From Borreliella mayonii (GTDB taxonomy: Bacteria; Spirochaetota; Spirochaetia; Borreliales; Borreliaceae): DNA of 64,000 nt. A program made the translations under genes and the position numbers. Positions 9,224-18,482 of this stretch are shown here, in pieces. Numbering within the stretch: position 1 is the stretch's first letter; each line of letters opens with the position of its first letter. The notes beneath the pieces are model-generated. The model worked only from the letters and a program-made list of their open reading frames with translations, was not told the DNA's origin and searched no databases. Where the stretch lies: NCBI RefSeq assembly GCF_001945665.1, contig NZ_CP015780.1:62001-126000 (forward strand), written 5' to 3'.

Positions 9224-10301
9224 ATGAAAGAAAAAATAAATGCATTATTTAAACAAGCCGAAGACATTTGGAGGAAGCTTTGACAAAAAAGAAATTCAAG
9301 CTAAAATCGAAAAAAATGAGAAAGAAATAAACCAGAAAAATTTTTGGAATAATCCCAAAAGAGCTCAAGAAGTCATCAAAGCTCAAAGCATCTTAAAAAA
9401 CAAAATTGATCCGTGGGAAAAGCTAATCAACAAAATAAAAGAATTGGGCGATTTATGCGAAATTGTTGAAAATGAAAAAGATACTAGCAGCTTAGAGATC
9501 GAATTTAATGCACTTGAAAAACAATACAAAGATTTACTTACAATTTCCTACTTTAAAGAAGAGCTTGACACAAACAACGCTTTTTTAACTATTCATTCTG
9601 GAGCCGGAGGCACTGAAGCATGTGACTGGGTTACAATGCTTTACAGAATGTATTCAAGATATGCTGAGAGAAAAAAATACAAAACAGAGCTTATTGATTT
9701 ACTTGAAGCAGAAGGTGGAATTAAATCTGTTACAATAGAAGTCAAGGGTGAATATGCCTATGGGCTATTAAAAAGTGAAGTCGGAATACATCGTCTTATA
9801 AGAATTTCTCCGTTTGATGCTGCTAAAAAAAGACATACCTCTTTTGCATCAGTATTTGTTGACCCTGTTATTGATGAAAAAATAGAAATAATAATAAAAC
9901 CAGAAGATATAAGAATTGATACATACAGGGCATCGGGAGCCGGAGGACAACACGTTAACAAAACATCCTCTGCTGTAAGAATAACTCACATTGAAACAGG
10001 AATAGTAACTCAATCTCAAAGCGACCGAAGTCAGCACAAAAACAAAGACATGGCAATGAAAGTTTTAAAATCAAGACTTTACGAATACTATAAGAGTAAA
10101 GAAGATGAAAAAAACAAATCCAAGAAAGACACAAAAAAAGAAATTTCTTGGGGCAACCAAATAAGATCTTATGTATTTCAACCTTACAATCTAGTAAAAG
10201 ATCACAGAACAAAATTTGAAAATCCAAACATCACTTCGGTTATGGACGGCAACATAGACAATTTCATAGAAGAGTATTTAAAATGGAAAAGCTTAAACTA
10301 G
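9224..10301 (+). CDS. prfB: Peptide chain release factor 2, programmed +1 frameshift
   Basis: RF2 terminates translation at UGA and UAA. Translation begins at ATG 9224, reads 19 codons (MKEKINALFKQAEDIWRKL) to an in-frame TGA at 9281-9283, and must shift +1 to GAC (9282-9284) to continue; the full product is 358 aa. The recoding signal is CTT TGA C with a GGAGG (9270-9274) just upstream, as in classical prfB. Diagnostic residues: tripeptide SPF at about 195-197 (stop recognition) and GGQ at about 240-242 (peptide release) in RASGAGGQHVNKTSSAVR. An ATG at 9240 in the downstream frame is not a sensible start. The 3' end overlaps the next gene by 19 bases. Confidence 0.95.
9270..9284 (+). promoter_or_regulatory. 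prfB: prfB programmed frameshift site
   Basis: GGAGG (9270-9274), AAG, then CTT TGA C. The internal SD pairs with 16S rRNA and the slow UGA decoding lets the P-site tRNA-Leu slip from CUU to UUU. When RF2 is plentiful, it terminates at this UGA, so the site is an autoregulatory switch. Spacing between SD and slip codon is 3 nt, as in E. coli. Confidence 0.93.
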
Positions 10302-11692
10302 AGCTAGTAATACCATTGCTAATACTTATAATATGTAAAATACATTCTCAAAGTAATATCGAGTACAACTTTTCCTATATCATTAATACAAAAAAAGAAA
10401 ATATTGATCTTAAAAAAGGAATTGAAAAACAATTGGACAAAATCTATGATAAAATCACAGAACATATAGTAAACAATGATGACAAGAATATCATTAAAGA
10501 TATTTATATAAATCAAGATATAATAAAAACAGAACTTGAAATTAGCAAATTAAAAAAAGAAATGGATAAAAAAAAACTTCAAAACATAATAACCGCAAAA
10601 GAAAAGCATAACACCAAAACTAAAATTGAAGAGCTTAAAAAAAATATTCAAAATATTAACAGTAAACAAAAAAAATTTGCAGAATATTTTAACAATTTAA
10701 AAAAACTAAAAGTAAAATATAAAAAAATCGAAGAACAAACAAACATATCAAATTTAAATAAAGAATTTTTCATAAGAGAAGAATTATTTTTTATTAGCTA
10801 TATTGACCTGAAAAAAATAGAAAATTATTATTTGCTAGAAATTAGCAACATCACTCCTGAGAAAATTGAAACTAAAAAAGCGGTATTTAAAACATCATCT
10901 TCTGTTAATGAAATTGCAAATCAAATAACAAAACACAGCTTCAAAGAAATATTAGGTAGAGAATTTTTAAAAATTAACATTAACGTCAAAAACAACCCAG
11001 ATGCAAAAATCTATATAAATGAAAAATTTGTTTCAAAAGGAATCTATTACGATAATATTTTTGACATTTCCAAACTCTCAAACAAAGAAATTGAAATACA
11101 AATCACAAGTACAAATTTCGAAAACTACTCTATTAAAAGAACGGTAAAAAATGCAGATTCAATAATATTAAATATTGACTTAAAAAGAACAATCTCTAAA
11201 AAAGTAGAGATTACAAGCAATGTAAAATCTAAAGTTTTTAAAAAAGGCATATTTATGGGAGAAACTCCAATTGAAATTGAAAAACCAGAAAATCAAGACA
11301 TTATTTTGCTTAAATCTCAAGGGTATAAAGATAAATTCAAGTTAATAAATAAAGAAGAAGATAAAGTAGAAATAGAAATGATAAAAACTAACAAAAATAG
11401 ACTTATCAATACAAGAGATAAATTTTATGTTAATCTGGCTGTTTTTACATTAAGCACAATAGGAACCATTTTTGCAGGAACATTACTTAACAATTCAGAG
11501 GCACTTTACAAAATAACGGGCAATCACTTTATTAACAAAAGATTAACAGCTGAAGATGTTTATATGGCAAAAGCAGAACAAATGACTGCTACATTTCTAT
11601 TTGGAGCAGGCATCACTTTAACTATTGGCAGCTTTATATCATTAATAACTCATTTAGTAGAATATATTAAAGAAGCAAATATAGGAGAATAG
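10283..11692 (+). CDS. Exported PEGA-domain-like protein
   Basis: 469 aa, exact role unknown. An N-terminal signal peptide or anchor (about 1-22, ending IHSQS) is followed by a charged, coiled-coil-like stretch (about 85-155). Two PEGA-type beta repeats come next: NPDAKIYINEKFVSKG (about 235-300) and KSKVFKKGIFMGETPIEIE (about 310-370), the pattern in which a surface turn projects X-G-x-TP. Two hydrophobic segments near 385-402 and 430-452 would anchor the C-terminus. The start overlaps the last 19 bases of prfB. PEGA domains are associated with envelope surfaces; a structural or binding role is inference. Confidence 0.65.
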   Translation: MEKLKLELVIPLLILIICKIHSQSNIEYNFSYIINTKKENIDLKKGIEKQLDKIYDKITEHIVNNDDKNIIKDIYINQDIIKTELEISKLKKEMDKKKLQNIITAKEKHNTKTKIEELKKNIQNINSKQKKFAEYFNNLKKLKVKYKKIEEQTNISNLNKEFFIREELFFISYIDLKKIENYYLLEISNITPEKIETKKAVFKTSSSVNEIANQITKHSFKEILGREFLKININVKNNPDAKIYINEKFVSKGIYYDNIFDISKLSNKEIEIQITSTNFENYSIKRTVKNADSIILNIDLKRTISKKVEITSNVKSKVFKKGIFMGETPIEIEKPENQDIILLKSQGYKDKFKLINKEEDKVEIEMIKTNKNRLINTRDKFYVNLAVFTLSTIGTIFAGTLLNNSEALYKITGNHFINKRLTAEDVYMAKAEQMTATFLFGAGITLTIGSFISLITHLVEYIKEANIGE

Positions 11693-11728
11693 ACTTAATA
11701 ATCAGCAATAAAATAGGAGAAAAAACTT

Positions 11729-12574
11729 TTGGGCATTTTAGAAAAAATAAAAAATTTATTTAAAAGCAAACAACAAGAAAATATTATTGAAAATTTAGAA
11801 GACATTTTATTAGAATCGGACATTAATAATGAAATTGTAATAGAAATAATAAATAAATTAACAAAAGAAAAAAATAAAAACGAAAAAACTATTATTGAAA
11901 AACTAAAAGAAATTTTAAGTAATTATATTAACACAAAAAAATTTACTCTAGAAAATAATAAATTAAACATTTTGTTAATAGTAGGCATAAATGGAATTGG
12001 AAAAACATCAAGCATAGCAAAAATTGCAAATAAATTAAAAAATGAAGGCAAAAATATATTAATATCGGCTGCTGATACATTCAGAGCAGCTGCAATTGAA
12101 CAAATGAAAATTTATGGCGAACAAATCGGAATCAGAATAATATCTCAAAACCAAGGAAGCGATCCATCAGCTGTGATATTCGACAGCATCTCAAGCGCTA
12201 AGCTTAAAAATTACGATGCATTAATTATTGACACAGCCGGAAGATTGCAAAATAAAGAAAATTTAATAAAAGAGCTTCAAAAAATAAACAATGTAATATT
12301 AAAGCAAACAAAAAACACCGACATCAATTACCAAAAAATACTTGTAATAGATTCTACTATTGGGAAAAATGCAAATAGCCAAGCAGAAATTTTTAACAAA
12401 GCAATAGAAATAGACGGAATAATAATTACTAAACTTGATTCATCTTCCAGAGCGGGCACAATAATAAATATTTCAAAAATTCTTGAAAAGCCTATATACT
12501 TTACTACATTTGGAGAAAAACTAGAAGATATTAAAGAATTTGATATCAATGAATATCTTAATAAATTGCTATGA
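11729..12574 (+). CDS. ftsY: Signal recognition particle receptor FtsY
   Basis: SRP receptor GTPase that docks ribosome-SRP complexes at the inner membrane. 281 aa, essentially only the NG domain: the long acidic A domain of E. coli FtsY is missing, leaving an N-terminal amphipathic helix (MGILEKIKNLFKSK) as likely membrane contact. G1 is GINGIGKTSS (86-95), then DTFRAAAIEQ (G2), DTAGRLQNKENLI (G3), and TKLDSSSRAGTI (G4/closing loop; most FtsY proteins have TKLDGTAKGG). TTG start with AGGAGA nine bases upstream. The last four bases overlap the ATG of the next gene. Confidence 0.93.
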   Translation: MGILEKIKNLFKSKQQENIIENLEDILLESDINNEIVIEIINKLTKEKNKNEKTIIEKLKEILSNYINTKKFTLENNKLNILLIVGINGIGKTSSIAKIANKLKNEGKNILISAADTFRAAAIEQMKIYGEQIGIRIISQNQGSDPSAVIFDSISSAKLKNYDALIIDTAGRLQNKENLIKELQKINNVILKQTKNTDINYQKILVIDSTIGKNANSQAEIFNKAIEIDGIIITKLDSSSRAGTIINISKILEKPIYFTTFGEKLEDIKEFDINEYLNKLL

Positions 12575-13599
12575 AAAAAAAACAATTAATACTTTTTCTA
12601 TTTATACCACAAATTATTTATGCAAAAAGTTATTTTGCATCTGATGCATTTTTCAATAAATACCAAAAATTAAACGAAAAACCAAAAACGGGGTTTTACA
12701 TTGAATATTATTTTATTGATAATACTGAAAAACTCTACTTATACAAAGAAAATAACTTAATAAAATACAAAACAATTCAAATCACAGAAAACACAAAAAA
12801 AATTACATATTACGATACAAAAGAAACAAAAAGAAAAGAAGAAGTTTACGACAATTTAAATAACAAAATACAAGAAATTGAATATGACAATAAAGAAAAA
12901 ATTCTTGAAACAGCAAATTACTTTTATGAAAACGGCAACTTAATATCTAAAAATTTAAAAACAATAAACCAAAAACCAAAATTAATATATTATTCTAAAG
13001 ACGAAAATGGTAAATTACTAAAAATAACAGGATCAAATTTCCAAATTTGGAACTATGGAATTAATGGTGACATAAAATCTACATATTTTGACATCAAAAA
13101 AGCAACAACAAAAGTGATAAAATATGATGACAAAAAAAGAAATTCAAATGGTACAATAATTGTTAATAATAAAATAAAATCCAAAGAAAAAACCCAGTAT
13201 CTAGATGAAGAAAAAATAGTAAATACCTTTGAAGAAGAGAATACAAAAATCATATCTACCTACAAGGCAAACAACCTAATTAAAGAAGAAACATATAAAA
13301 ATAATGAACTTATAAAAATAAATGATTTTCAATACAACGAATCTGATATGATAATTTTTCAAAGCACTAAAGAAAAGGATAAAGACCAATACACAAATAC
13401 TAAAATTGAATACGAATATAATCAAGACAATCAATTAAAAAGCAAAAAAATTTATGAGAACGATATAATTTATCTAAAAACCGAATACCACAATGATAAT
13501 GAATATGAAGAAGAAATATACTACAATAAAAACCCTACTCTTAGAGTAAAACACAAGAACGGAAAAGTTACCGAAGAAAAACCAATAGGAACAAATTAA
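12571..13599 (+). CDS. Exported protein with MORN/YwqK-like repeats
   Basis: 342 aa, function unknown. N-terminal signal peptide (MKKKQLILFLFIPQIIYA). The body is made of short antiparallel-strand repeats with the pattern Y-x-x-x-x-[NDG]-x-[LI]-x-x-x-x-x-Y, e.g. EYDNKEKILETANYFYENGN and EYEYNQDNQLKSKKIYEN, typical of the MORN-2/YwqK and YD-type families. Very rich in Lys, Asn, Glu and Tyr. It overlaps ftsY by four bases (ATGA) and abuts the LolC-like gene. The link with the lipoprotein exporter suggests a periplasmic or envelope location; no more can be said. Confidence 0.6.
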   Translation: MKKKQLILFLFIPQIIYAKSYFASDAFFNKYQKLNEKPKTGFYIEYYFIDNTEKLYLYKENNLIKYKTIQITENTKKITYYDTKETKRKEEVYDNLNNKIQEIEYDNKEKILETANYFYENGNLISKNLKTINQKPKLIYYSKDENGKLLKITGSNFQIWNYGINGDIKSTYFDIKKATTKVIKYDDKKRNSNGTIIVNNKIKSKEKTQYLDEEKIVNTFEEENTKIISTYKANNLIKEETYKNNELIKINDFQYNESDMIIFQSTKEKDKDQYTNTKIEYEYNQDNQLKSKKIYENDIIYLKTEYHNDNEYEEEIYYNKNPTLRVKHKNGKVTEEKPIGTN

Positions 13600-14856
13600 A
13601 TGGGTATAAGAAATTTTTTGCTTAAAAGATTGATTTTAGAAGAAAAAAATAGCCTAGCCCTCACAATTGTAATAATATTAAGTATTACTTTAGGTGAAAT
13701 AATAATTATCCTAACAATATCAATCATGAATGGTTTTCAAAACGATTTTTTTCTTAGCATTACAAATGTAGAAAGTGGAAACTTAAAGATAGAAAATGAA
13801 CTTACTCAAGAAGAAATCAAAGAAATTAAAAAGATTGAAGGGATAAAACATATAAATAAAATATACGAAACACAAGGCATTGGAATTCAAAATTATTATT
13901 ATCCAACTATTTTAAATATCATTGCTGTTGATATTAAAGATCTCAAAAAAGACCAAAATTTTATTTCATTTACAGGACTTGAAAAAGATGAACTGGATCT
14001 TAAAGAGAATGAGATCATTATTGGAAATGTACTCTCTCACAATTTCAACTTATTCGAAAATGATACCCTAGAATTAATAATAACCGATGAAATAAAAAAC
14101 CTTATATCATTAGAAAATGATATAAAAAGCTTTAAAATAAAATCGATTTTCAAAAGCAATTATGCAAAAATAAATGAAACTTTAATTTTTATGAATATAG
14201 ACTATTTCATTAAAAATAAAATTTTACATAATTCTAGCATCAATTACCAAGTAAAAACAAAAAATTTAAATCCAAGTAACAAATTAATAGAAAAGATCAA
14301 AGCTGTTAATCCAAAAATTAAAGCAAAAACTTGGAATGAATATAATAAAGAATTCTATAAAATATTGAAAATAGAACGAAATACAATGTTAACCATTTTA
14401 GCAAGCATTTTCATTGTTATTGCTGTTAATACATATTATCTTCAAAAAAGAATAATAATAAACAAAAATAAAGCTATTTTAATACTATTGGCCATAGGAC
14501 TTAGAATAAAAAAAATAAAGCAAATTTTTTTTATTCACTCAATAATAATCTGCACTACAGGAGGACTTATTGGGCTAATACTGGGAATTTATATTTCCTC
14601 AAATATAAATGAAATTTTAAAAATAATTGACAATCTGGTAAACACTTTAATAAATTTTTTAAATCAAATATTGGCTTTAAAAATAGATGGCATTAAAATA
14701 CAAATAGTTAAAAATATAATTACTCCTAAATTATTTTTAAGCGATTTAGCATTTACTTTCTGCTTTGCATGCTTTTCTACAATATATTCAAGCGTGAAGG
14801 CAACAAAAAAAATTGGAAGTAGTCAAAAAAACATTGAAACTATTAATGGGTTGTAA
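13600..14856 (+). CDS. lolC: Lipoprotein-releasing ABC permease (LolC/LolE family)
   Basis: 418 aa inner-membrane permease. Topology is the LolC/E type: one N-terminal helix (about 20-42, containing EIIIILTISIMNGFQ), a large periplasmic domain (about 45-265), then three helices near 265-285, 310-335 and 380-400 (FtsX-like core). The family extracts mature lipoproteins from the inner membrane and hands them to a periplasmic carrier; Borrelia is exceptionally lipoprotein-rich, so the system should be heavily used. The gene abuts the previous one and is followed after one base by the ATPase gene. Whether it corresponds to LolC or LolE is arbitrary. Confidence 0.82.
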   Translation: MGIRNFLLKRLILEEKNSLALTIVIILSITLGEIIIILTISIMNGFQNDFFLSITNVESGNLKIENELTQEEIKEIKKIEGIKHINKIYETQGIGIQNYYYPTILNIIAVDIKDLKKDQNFISFTGLEKDELDLKENEIIIGNVLSHNFNLFENDTLELIITDEIKNLISLENDIKSFKIKSIFKSNYAKINETLIFMNIDYFIKNKILHNSSINYQVKTKNLNPSNKLIEKIKAVNPKIKAKTWNEYNKEFYKILKIERNTMLTILASIFIVIAVNTYYLQKRIIINKNKAILILLAIGLRIKKIKQIFFIHSIIICTTGGLIGLILGIYISSNINEILKIIDNLVNTLINFLNQILALKIDGIKIQIVKNIITPKLFLSDLAFTFCFACFSTIYSSVKATKKIGSSQKNIETINGL

Positions 14857-14857
14857 A

Positions 14858-15538
14858 ATGGAAAATATATTAATTATAAAAAATCTTTGCAAAGCATATA
14901 AAAAAAATGAAACAAAAATTCAAGTAATAGAAAATTTAAACTTAACTGTAGAAAAAGGTGAATTTATTTCAATTCAAGGAAAAAGTGGTTGTGGAAAATC
15001 AACTCTTTTTAATATGATTTCAGGAATTGATAAAATAGATTCTGGAGAGATAATATCGTGTGGAATATTTTTGAAAAATGCAAATGAAAAAACATTAAGT
15101 TTATATAAAAACAGACAAATAGGTTTAGTATTTCAAAATTATAATTTAATAAATGAATTTAATGTAATTGAAAATATAAGTTTACCCAAAATCATCTCAG
15201 GCCAAGAAGCAAAAGAAACAATAAATAAAAAAGCTTTCGATTTAATGAAAATATTAAAAATAGAAAACAGAGCAAATCATTACCCTTCAGAACTCTCGGG
15301 AGGCGAATCACAAAGGGTTGCTATTGCTAGAGCGTTAATCAATGAGCCTAATATAATATTGTGTGATGAACCTACGGGAAATTTAGACTTAAGCACAGCT
15401 AAAACTGTAGAAAATCTACTTATCAATACAGCAAAAAGTTTTAAAAAAACCTTAATATTGGTTAGTCATAACCCCCAATTTGCAAACAAAGCGGATTCAA
15501 AATATGAATTCAAAGACAGGACATTAAAAAAACTATGA
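14858..15538 (+). CDS. lolD: Lipoprotein-releasing ABC ATPase LolD
   Basis: 226 aa ATPase that powers lipoprotein release. Motifs in order: Walker A GKSGCGKST, Q-loop LVFQNYNLI, signature LSGGESQRVAIARAL, Walker B IILCDEPTGNLD, H-loop LVSHNP, all as in the LolD/MacB branch. I chose ATG 14858 (MENILIIKNLCKAYKK) one base after the permease stop, because the frame's earlier ATG at 14813 lies inside the permease gene and adds 15 residues with no family counterpart. The 3' end overlaps the second permease by four bases (ATGA). Confidence 0.9.
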   Translation: MENILIIKNLCKAYKKNETKIQVIENLNLTVEKGEFISIQGKSGCGKSTLFNMISGIDKIDSGEIISCGIFLKNANEKTLSLYKNRQIGLVFQNYNLINEFNVIENISLPKIISGQEAKETINKKAFDLMKILKIENRANHYPSELSGGESQRVAIARALINEPNIILCDEPTGNLDLSTAKTVENLLINTAKSFKKTLILVSHNPQFANKADSKYEFKDRTLKKL

Positions 15539-16785
15539 TACTAAAGCTACCAGAAATTACAAAAATTGCGTATTTAATTTTTAAAAATTCAATAAATAAA
15601 ATAGCTTTAATAGGTTCTGGAATATCATTAAGTTTAGTAATGATTCCATTAATTATTGTCTACTACATGTCTAGTAACATCATGGCTTCTACTATCAATA
15701 AATACATTGAAAGTGAAGGATTTTCAATGCAAATAGAATACAACGATACAAATAAAACTCATTACTTAAAAGACAGATTAAGTTCATTTAAAAAAAAATA
15801 TAATTACAAGGATTTAAATTATTTTTTTGAGAAAAGAACTTATGGAATTATTGGAAACAATAAAAAACAAGGTGTATTAATAAGAGCAATAGAAAATAAA
15901 TTCATATTGGAAAACAAATCAATAAAATTAATAAAAGGTACTAACAATTTAAAAAAGGATTCTATACTCATTTCAAGTCAAATAAAAAATAAACTTAATT
16001 TAAATCTTAATGAAAAAATTGACATTTTGATTCCAAATATAAAAAACAATAAAATAATGCCCAGAATAAAAAAGTTTAATATCTCAGGAATAATTGAAAC
16101 CGGACTAAAAGATATTGATAACAATTTAGTATTGATTTCTTTTGAAAACGAAAATTTAATGTCAAAAAATTTTTCAAAAAGCATAGTTGGACTTAAAACA
16201 AATTCTAATTCCATAAAAAACAATGAAATCTTAAAACAGAATTTAGAAAATAAATTTCAAGAATTCCAAATAAAAACATTCTATGAACTTTACTCAAATA
16301 AATATAATAATCTAGATATAAGTAAAAAACTTTTAATATTCATTATGGCTTTGATTATAATATTTGCAAGCATCAATATATCTTCGTCCCTTTCAATGCT
16401 TATTTTTGAAAATAAAAAGAAAATTGCAATACTAAAATCAATTGGAATGAATAATTTAAACATAAAAATAATATTTCTTTTGATATCGCTCACATTAAGC
16501 ACTACCTTTTGCGGAATTGGAATAATAATTGGGAATTATTTAACACTTAAAATATCTTATTTAATAAACTTTATTGATAATGTTTTAAACTTTTTTTTAA
16601 AAATATTTGGAGAAGAAAATTCTGAAATATTAAACTCAGAATATTACGTATCTGAATTTCAAATACATTTAAGCATAAGCTTTAGCTTAACACTTCTTGG
16701 ATTGTATATGTTAATAAACATTTTAACTACACTGATTCCGCTTAACATTGTTTCAAATCTAAAAGAAAAAGAAATCTTAAGATAG
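15535..16785 (+). CDS. lolE: Second lipoprotein-releasing ABC permease (LolC/LolE family)
   Basis: 416 aa partner permease. First helix about 18-42 (ALIGSGISLSLVMIPLIIVYYMSS), a periplasmic domain about 45-265, then three C-terminal helices near 265-285, 305-335 and 370-400, with the FtsX-core segment AILKSIGMNNLNIKIIF. Together with the flanking ATPase and first permease it makes an asymmetric C-D-E exporter. It ends 10 bases before the convergent minus-strand gene, with no clear hairpin between them. Confidence 0.82.
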   Translation: MILKLPEITKIAYLIFKNSINKIALIGSGISLSLVMIPLIIVYYMSSNIMASTINKYIESEGFSMQIEYNDTNKTHYLKDRLSSFKKKYNYKDLNYFFEKRTYGIIGNNKKQGVLIRAIENKFILENKSIKLIKGTNNLKKDSILISSQIKNKLNLNLNEKIDILIPNIKNNKIMPRIKKFNISGIIETGLKDIDNNLVLISFENENLMSKNFSKSIVGLKTNSNSIKNNEILKQNLENKFQEFQIKTFYELYSNKYNNLDISKKLLIFIMALIIIFASINISSSLSMLIFENKKKIAILKSIGMNNLNIKIIFLLISLTLSTTFCGIGIIIGNYLTLKISYLINFIDNVLNFFLKIFGEENSEILNSEYYVSEFQIHLSISFSLTLLGLYMLINILTTLIPLNIVSNLKEKEILR

Positions 16786-16795
16786 TTTCAAAACT

Positions 16796-18091
16796 CTATT
16801 TAATCATCACATTATAAATTTTAATAGATGAAAAATCCTTTTCAATTGTAGGATAAATCTCATTTGGGAAAACCGTACTAATTGTAAAACTCTGCTTGGA
16901 TTTAGATTTTAAAAAAGAATTAGCAGAAGAGATTAATTTGCGTCTCAAAGACCTAATAATTCTACCTTCCTTATCAATATAGCCAATTTCAATCTCCAAA
17001 TTTTTAATAACATCTTTTGAAGAATTGGAAACTTCTATCACAGTATTTGCCTTATAAATCCCAAAAGACTTTTGAAAATAATTTCCAATATATTTAAATT
17101 TTAATATAAAAGAATCTGAATCAAGATTTACACCAATTTTATCATCAACATTCTCAAAAAAATCAATGTCAATAATATCTAATATTATTTTTTTAGGATT
17201 AACATCAATAGCTCTTGGTATGCTTGATATAACATCAATTGGGATATAAACATCTTTGCCCCATTTAGCAAAAAAATCACTTTCTTTGCTAAAAACCTGA
17301 TTAAACACAGATTTACCAAGATCATCGTAAACTGTAACTCTGTAGGAAATCTTCTTAACAGGATGCGTTGTTGAGACAACCCCCGCTTTAAACTGATACA
17401 AATGTGCATCTTCAAACACCAAAACTTTAGCATCCTCTACTTCTATGTAATATAACTCTTTGGGGTTTGAAATAAGATTAACAGCTTCAACTACTAAATC
17501 CGTAGCCATAGTAATAGGAGGAAGGCCTTGCGATGTGAAAGAAGGAGCAAATTTTTCTTTTAAAGTCATTTTGCCATTCCCATTCACACCCATAAAACTC
17601 TGAAAAGATCTGTAAGTAATCAAAGAAATACAAAATATCAAGATAGAACTTAAAGTTAATATTAGCATTCTATTTTTGGATTTCTTAAATTCATAATAAT
17701 CGATTAAATCTAAATCATCTCTTATTCCAAATTCTTTTGCTTGTAAAGTTATATGAATCACTTTTTTTTTAGATTCTTTAGTATTTACCTTATCAGCAAT
17801 TTCCTTAAAAAGAAAAAAAAATAAACTAAACATTGATTTGTCATGAAGAGAATAAAAATAGATAGATTCAAGCTCTCTAAAAGCAACATCTATCTTACCC
17901 ATCTCAACAAACCTTTTGGCTCTCGCATAAGATCTTCTAAAATGAAGCCCTATATTTTCAATATCATTATCAGAAATATCTGATATTTCAATAATATTTT
18001 TAATACTCTTTTTGCTTAAAATTTTATTTTTATGCTTCCTAAGTTTTGACAAATAAATCTTAATTCTATCTTCAGATGTTTTACTATTCAT
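16796..18091 (-). CDS. Single-span membrane protein, unknown function
   Basis: 431 aa, not recognised. The N-terminal 130 residues are charged, helical and predicted cytoplasmic, with a helix-repeat look (HFRRSYARAKRFVEMGKIDVAFRELESI resembles one TPR). One membrane helix lies at about 133-155 (MLILTLSSILIFCISLITY). The C-terminal 270 residues are predicted outside the membrane and rich in beta pattern, with two similar halves (KISYRVTVYDDLGKSVFNQ and VIEVSNSSKDVIKNLEIEIG), suggesting Ig- or FxLYD-like sandwich domains. It overlaps the small upstream gene by 8 bases, so the two are coupled. Confidence 0.6.
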   Translation of the reverse strand: MNSKTSEDRIKIYLSKLRKHKNKILSKKSIKNIIEISDISDNDIENIGLHFRRSYARAKRFVEMGKIDVAFRELESIYFYSLHDKSMFSLFFFLFKEIADKVNTKESKKKVIHITLQAKEFGIRDDLDLIDYYEFKKSKNRMLILTLSSILIFCISLITYRSFQSFMGVNGNGKMTLKEKFAPSFTSQGLPPITMATDLVVEAVNLISNPKELYYIEVEDAKVLVFEDAHLYQFKAGVVSTTHPVKKISYRVTVYDDLGKSVFNQVFSKESDFFAKWGKDVYIPIDVISSIPRAIDVNPKKIILDIIDIDFFENVDDKIGVNLDSDSFILKFKYIGNYFQKSFGIYKANTVIEVSNSSKDVIKNLEIEIGYIDKEGRIIRSLRRKLISSANSFLKSKSKQSFTISTVFPNEIYPTIEKDFSSIKIYNVMIK

Positions 18092-18404
18092 TATCTTCTA
18101 ATTCATCAACTTTTTTTAAAAGCCAATAAGCAATATTTCTAGCAGTATTCTTCGTAATAGAAATTCCTATAAAAGAATTGATTAATACTATTTTTCCCTC
18201 TTCTCCACTTTTTAATTCTTTTGAAGCATCTTCTAAAACACCTTCTTTGGTTTTTGTGTAAGCAATCTCCTCGGAAATCTCTGTAGACTCGAAAACAAGA
18301 TCACAAAAAATCTCTCCTGTATTAGTTACATTCCCATAAATATTATTAACAGGAACCAATTTATAATCTTCAGCTTTTTCAAACCTATAAATTACTTCTT
18401 TCAT
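18084..18404 (-). CDS. Small protein, DUF3467-like
   Basis: 106 aa from ATG 18404 (MKEVIYRFEKAEDYK). An in-frame ATG at 18473 exists, but a strong promoter lies between the two starts (-10 at 18412-18417), so the shorter form is preferred and would be leaderless. The pattern NNIYGNVTNTGEIFCDLVFES, then ITKNTARNIAYWLLKKVDEL, resembles DUF3467 proteins (strand-rich start, alpha-helical end that aligns to 'A...L...L'). No catalytic motif is visible. Divergent from sufS, with a 28-bp perfect palindrome in between. Confidence 0.55.
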   Translation of the reverse strand: MKEVIYRFEKAEDYKLVPVNNIYGNVTNTGEIFCDLVFESTEISEEIAYTKTKEGVLEDASKELKSGEEGKIVLINSFIGISITKNTARNIAYWLLKKVDELEDNE

Positions 18405-18411
18405 ATAAACG

Positions 18412-18440
18412 AGTATATCATAATCAAAAAACATAACCAA
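18412..18440 (-). promoter_or_regulatory. Promoter of the small DUF3467-like gene
   Basis: On the minus strand: TTGGTT (18440-18435), 17-base spacer, TATACT (18417-18412) preceded by TGA (extended -10). The ATG at 18404 follows after only 7 bases and there is no SD, so the transcript would start at or next to the start codon. Confidence 0.65.
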
Positions 18441-18482
18441 TAAACAAAATTTATACAAAAAAATAAATTTCAATTTTAAAAA

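Noticed and set aside
9240..10301. RF2 starting at ATG 9240
   Set aside because: The residues before the shift point do not match RF2, and the upstream frame carries the canonical N-terminus and frameshift signal.
14813..14857. Longer LolD N-terminus
   Set aside because: It lies inside the permease gene and adds residues with no ABC-ATPase counterpart; ATG 14858 is one base after the stop.
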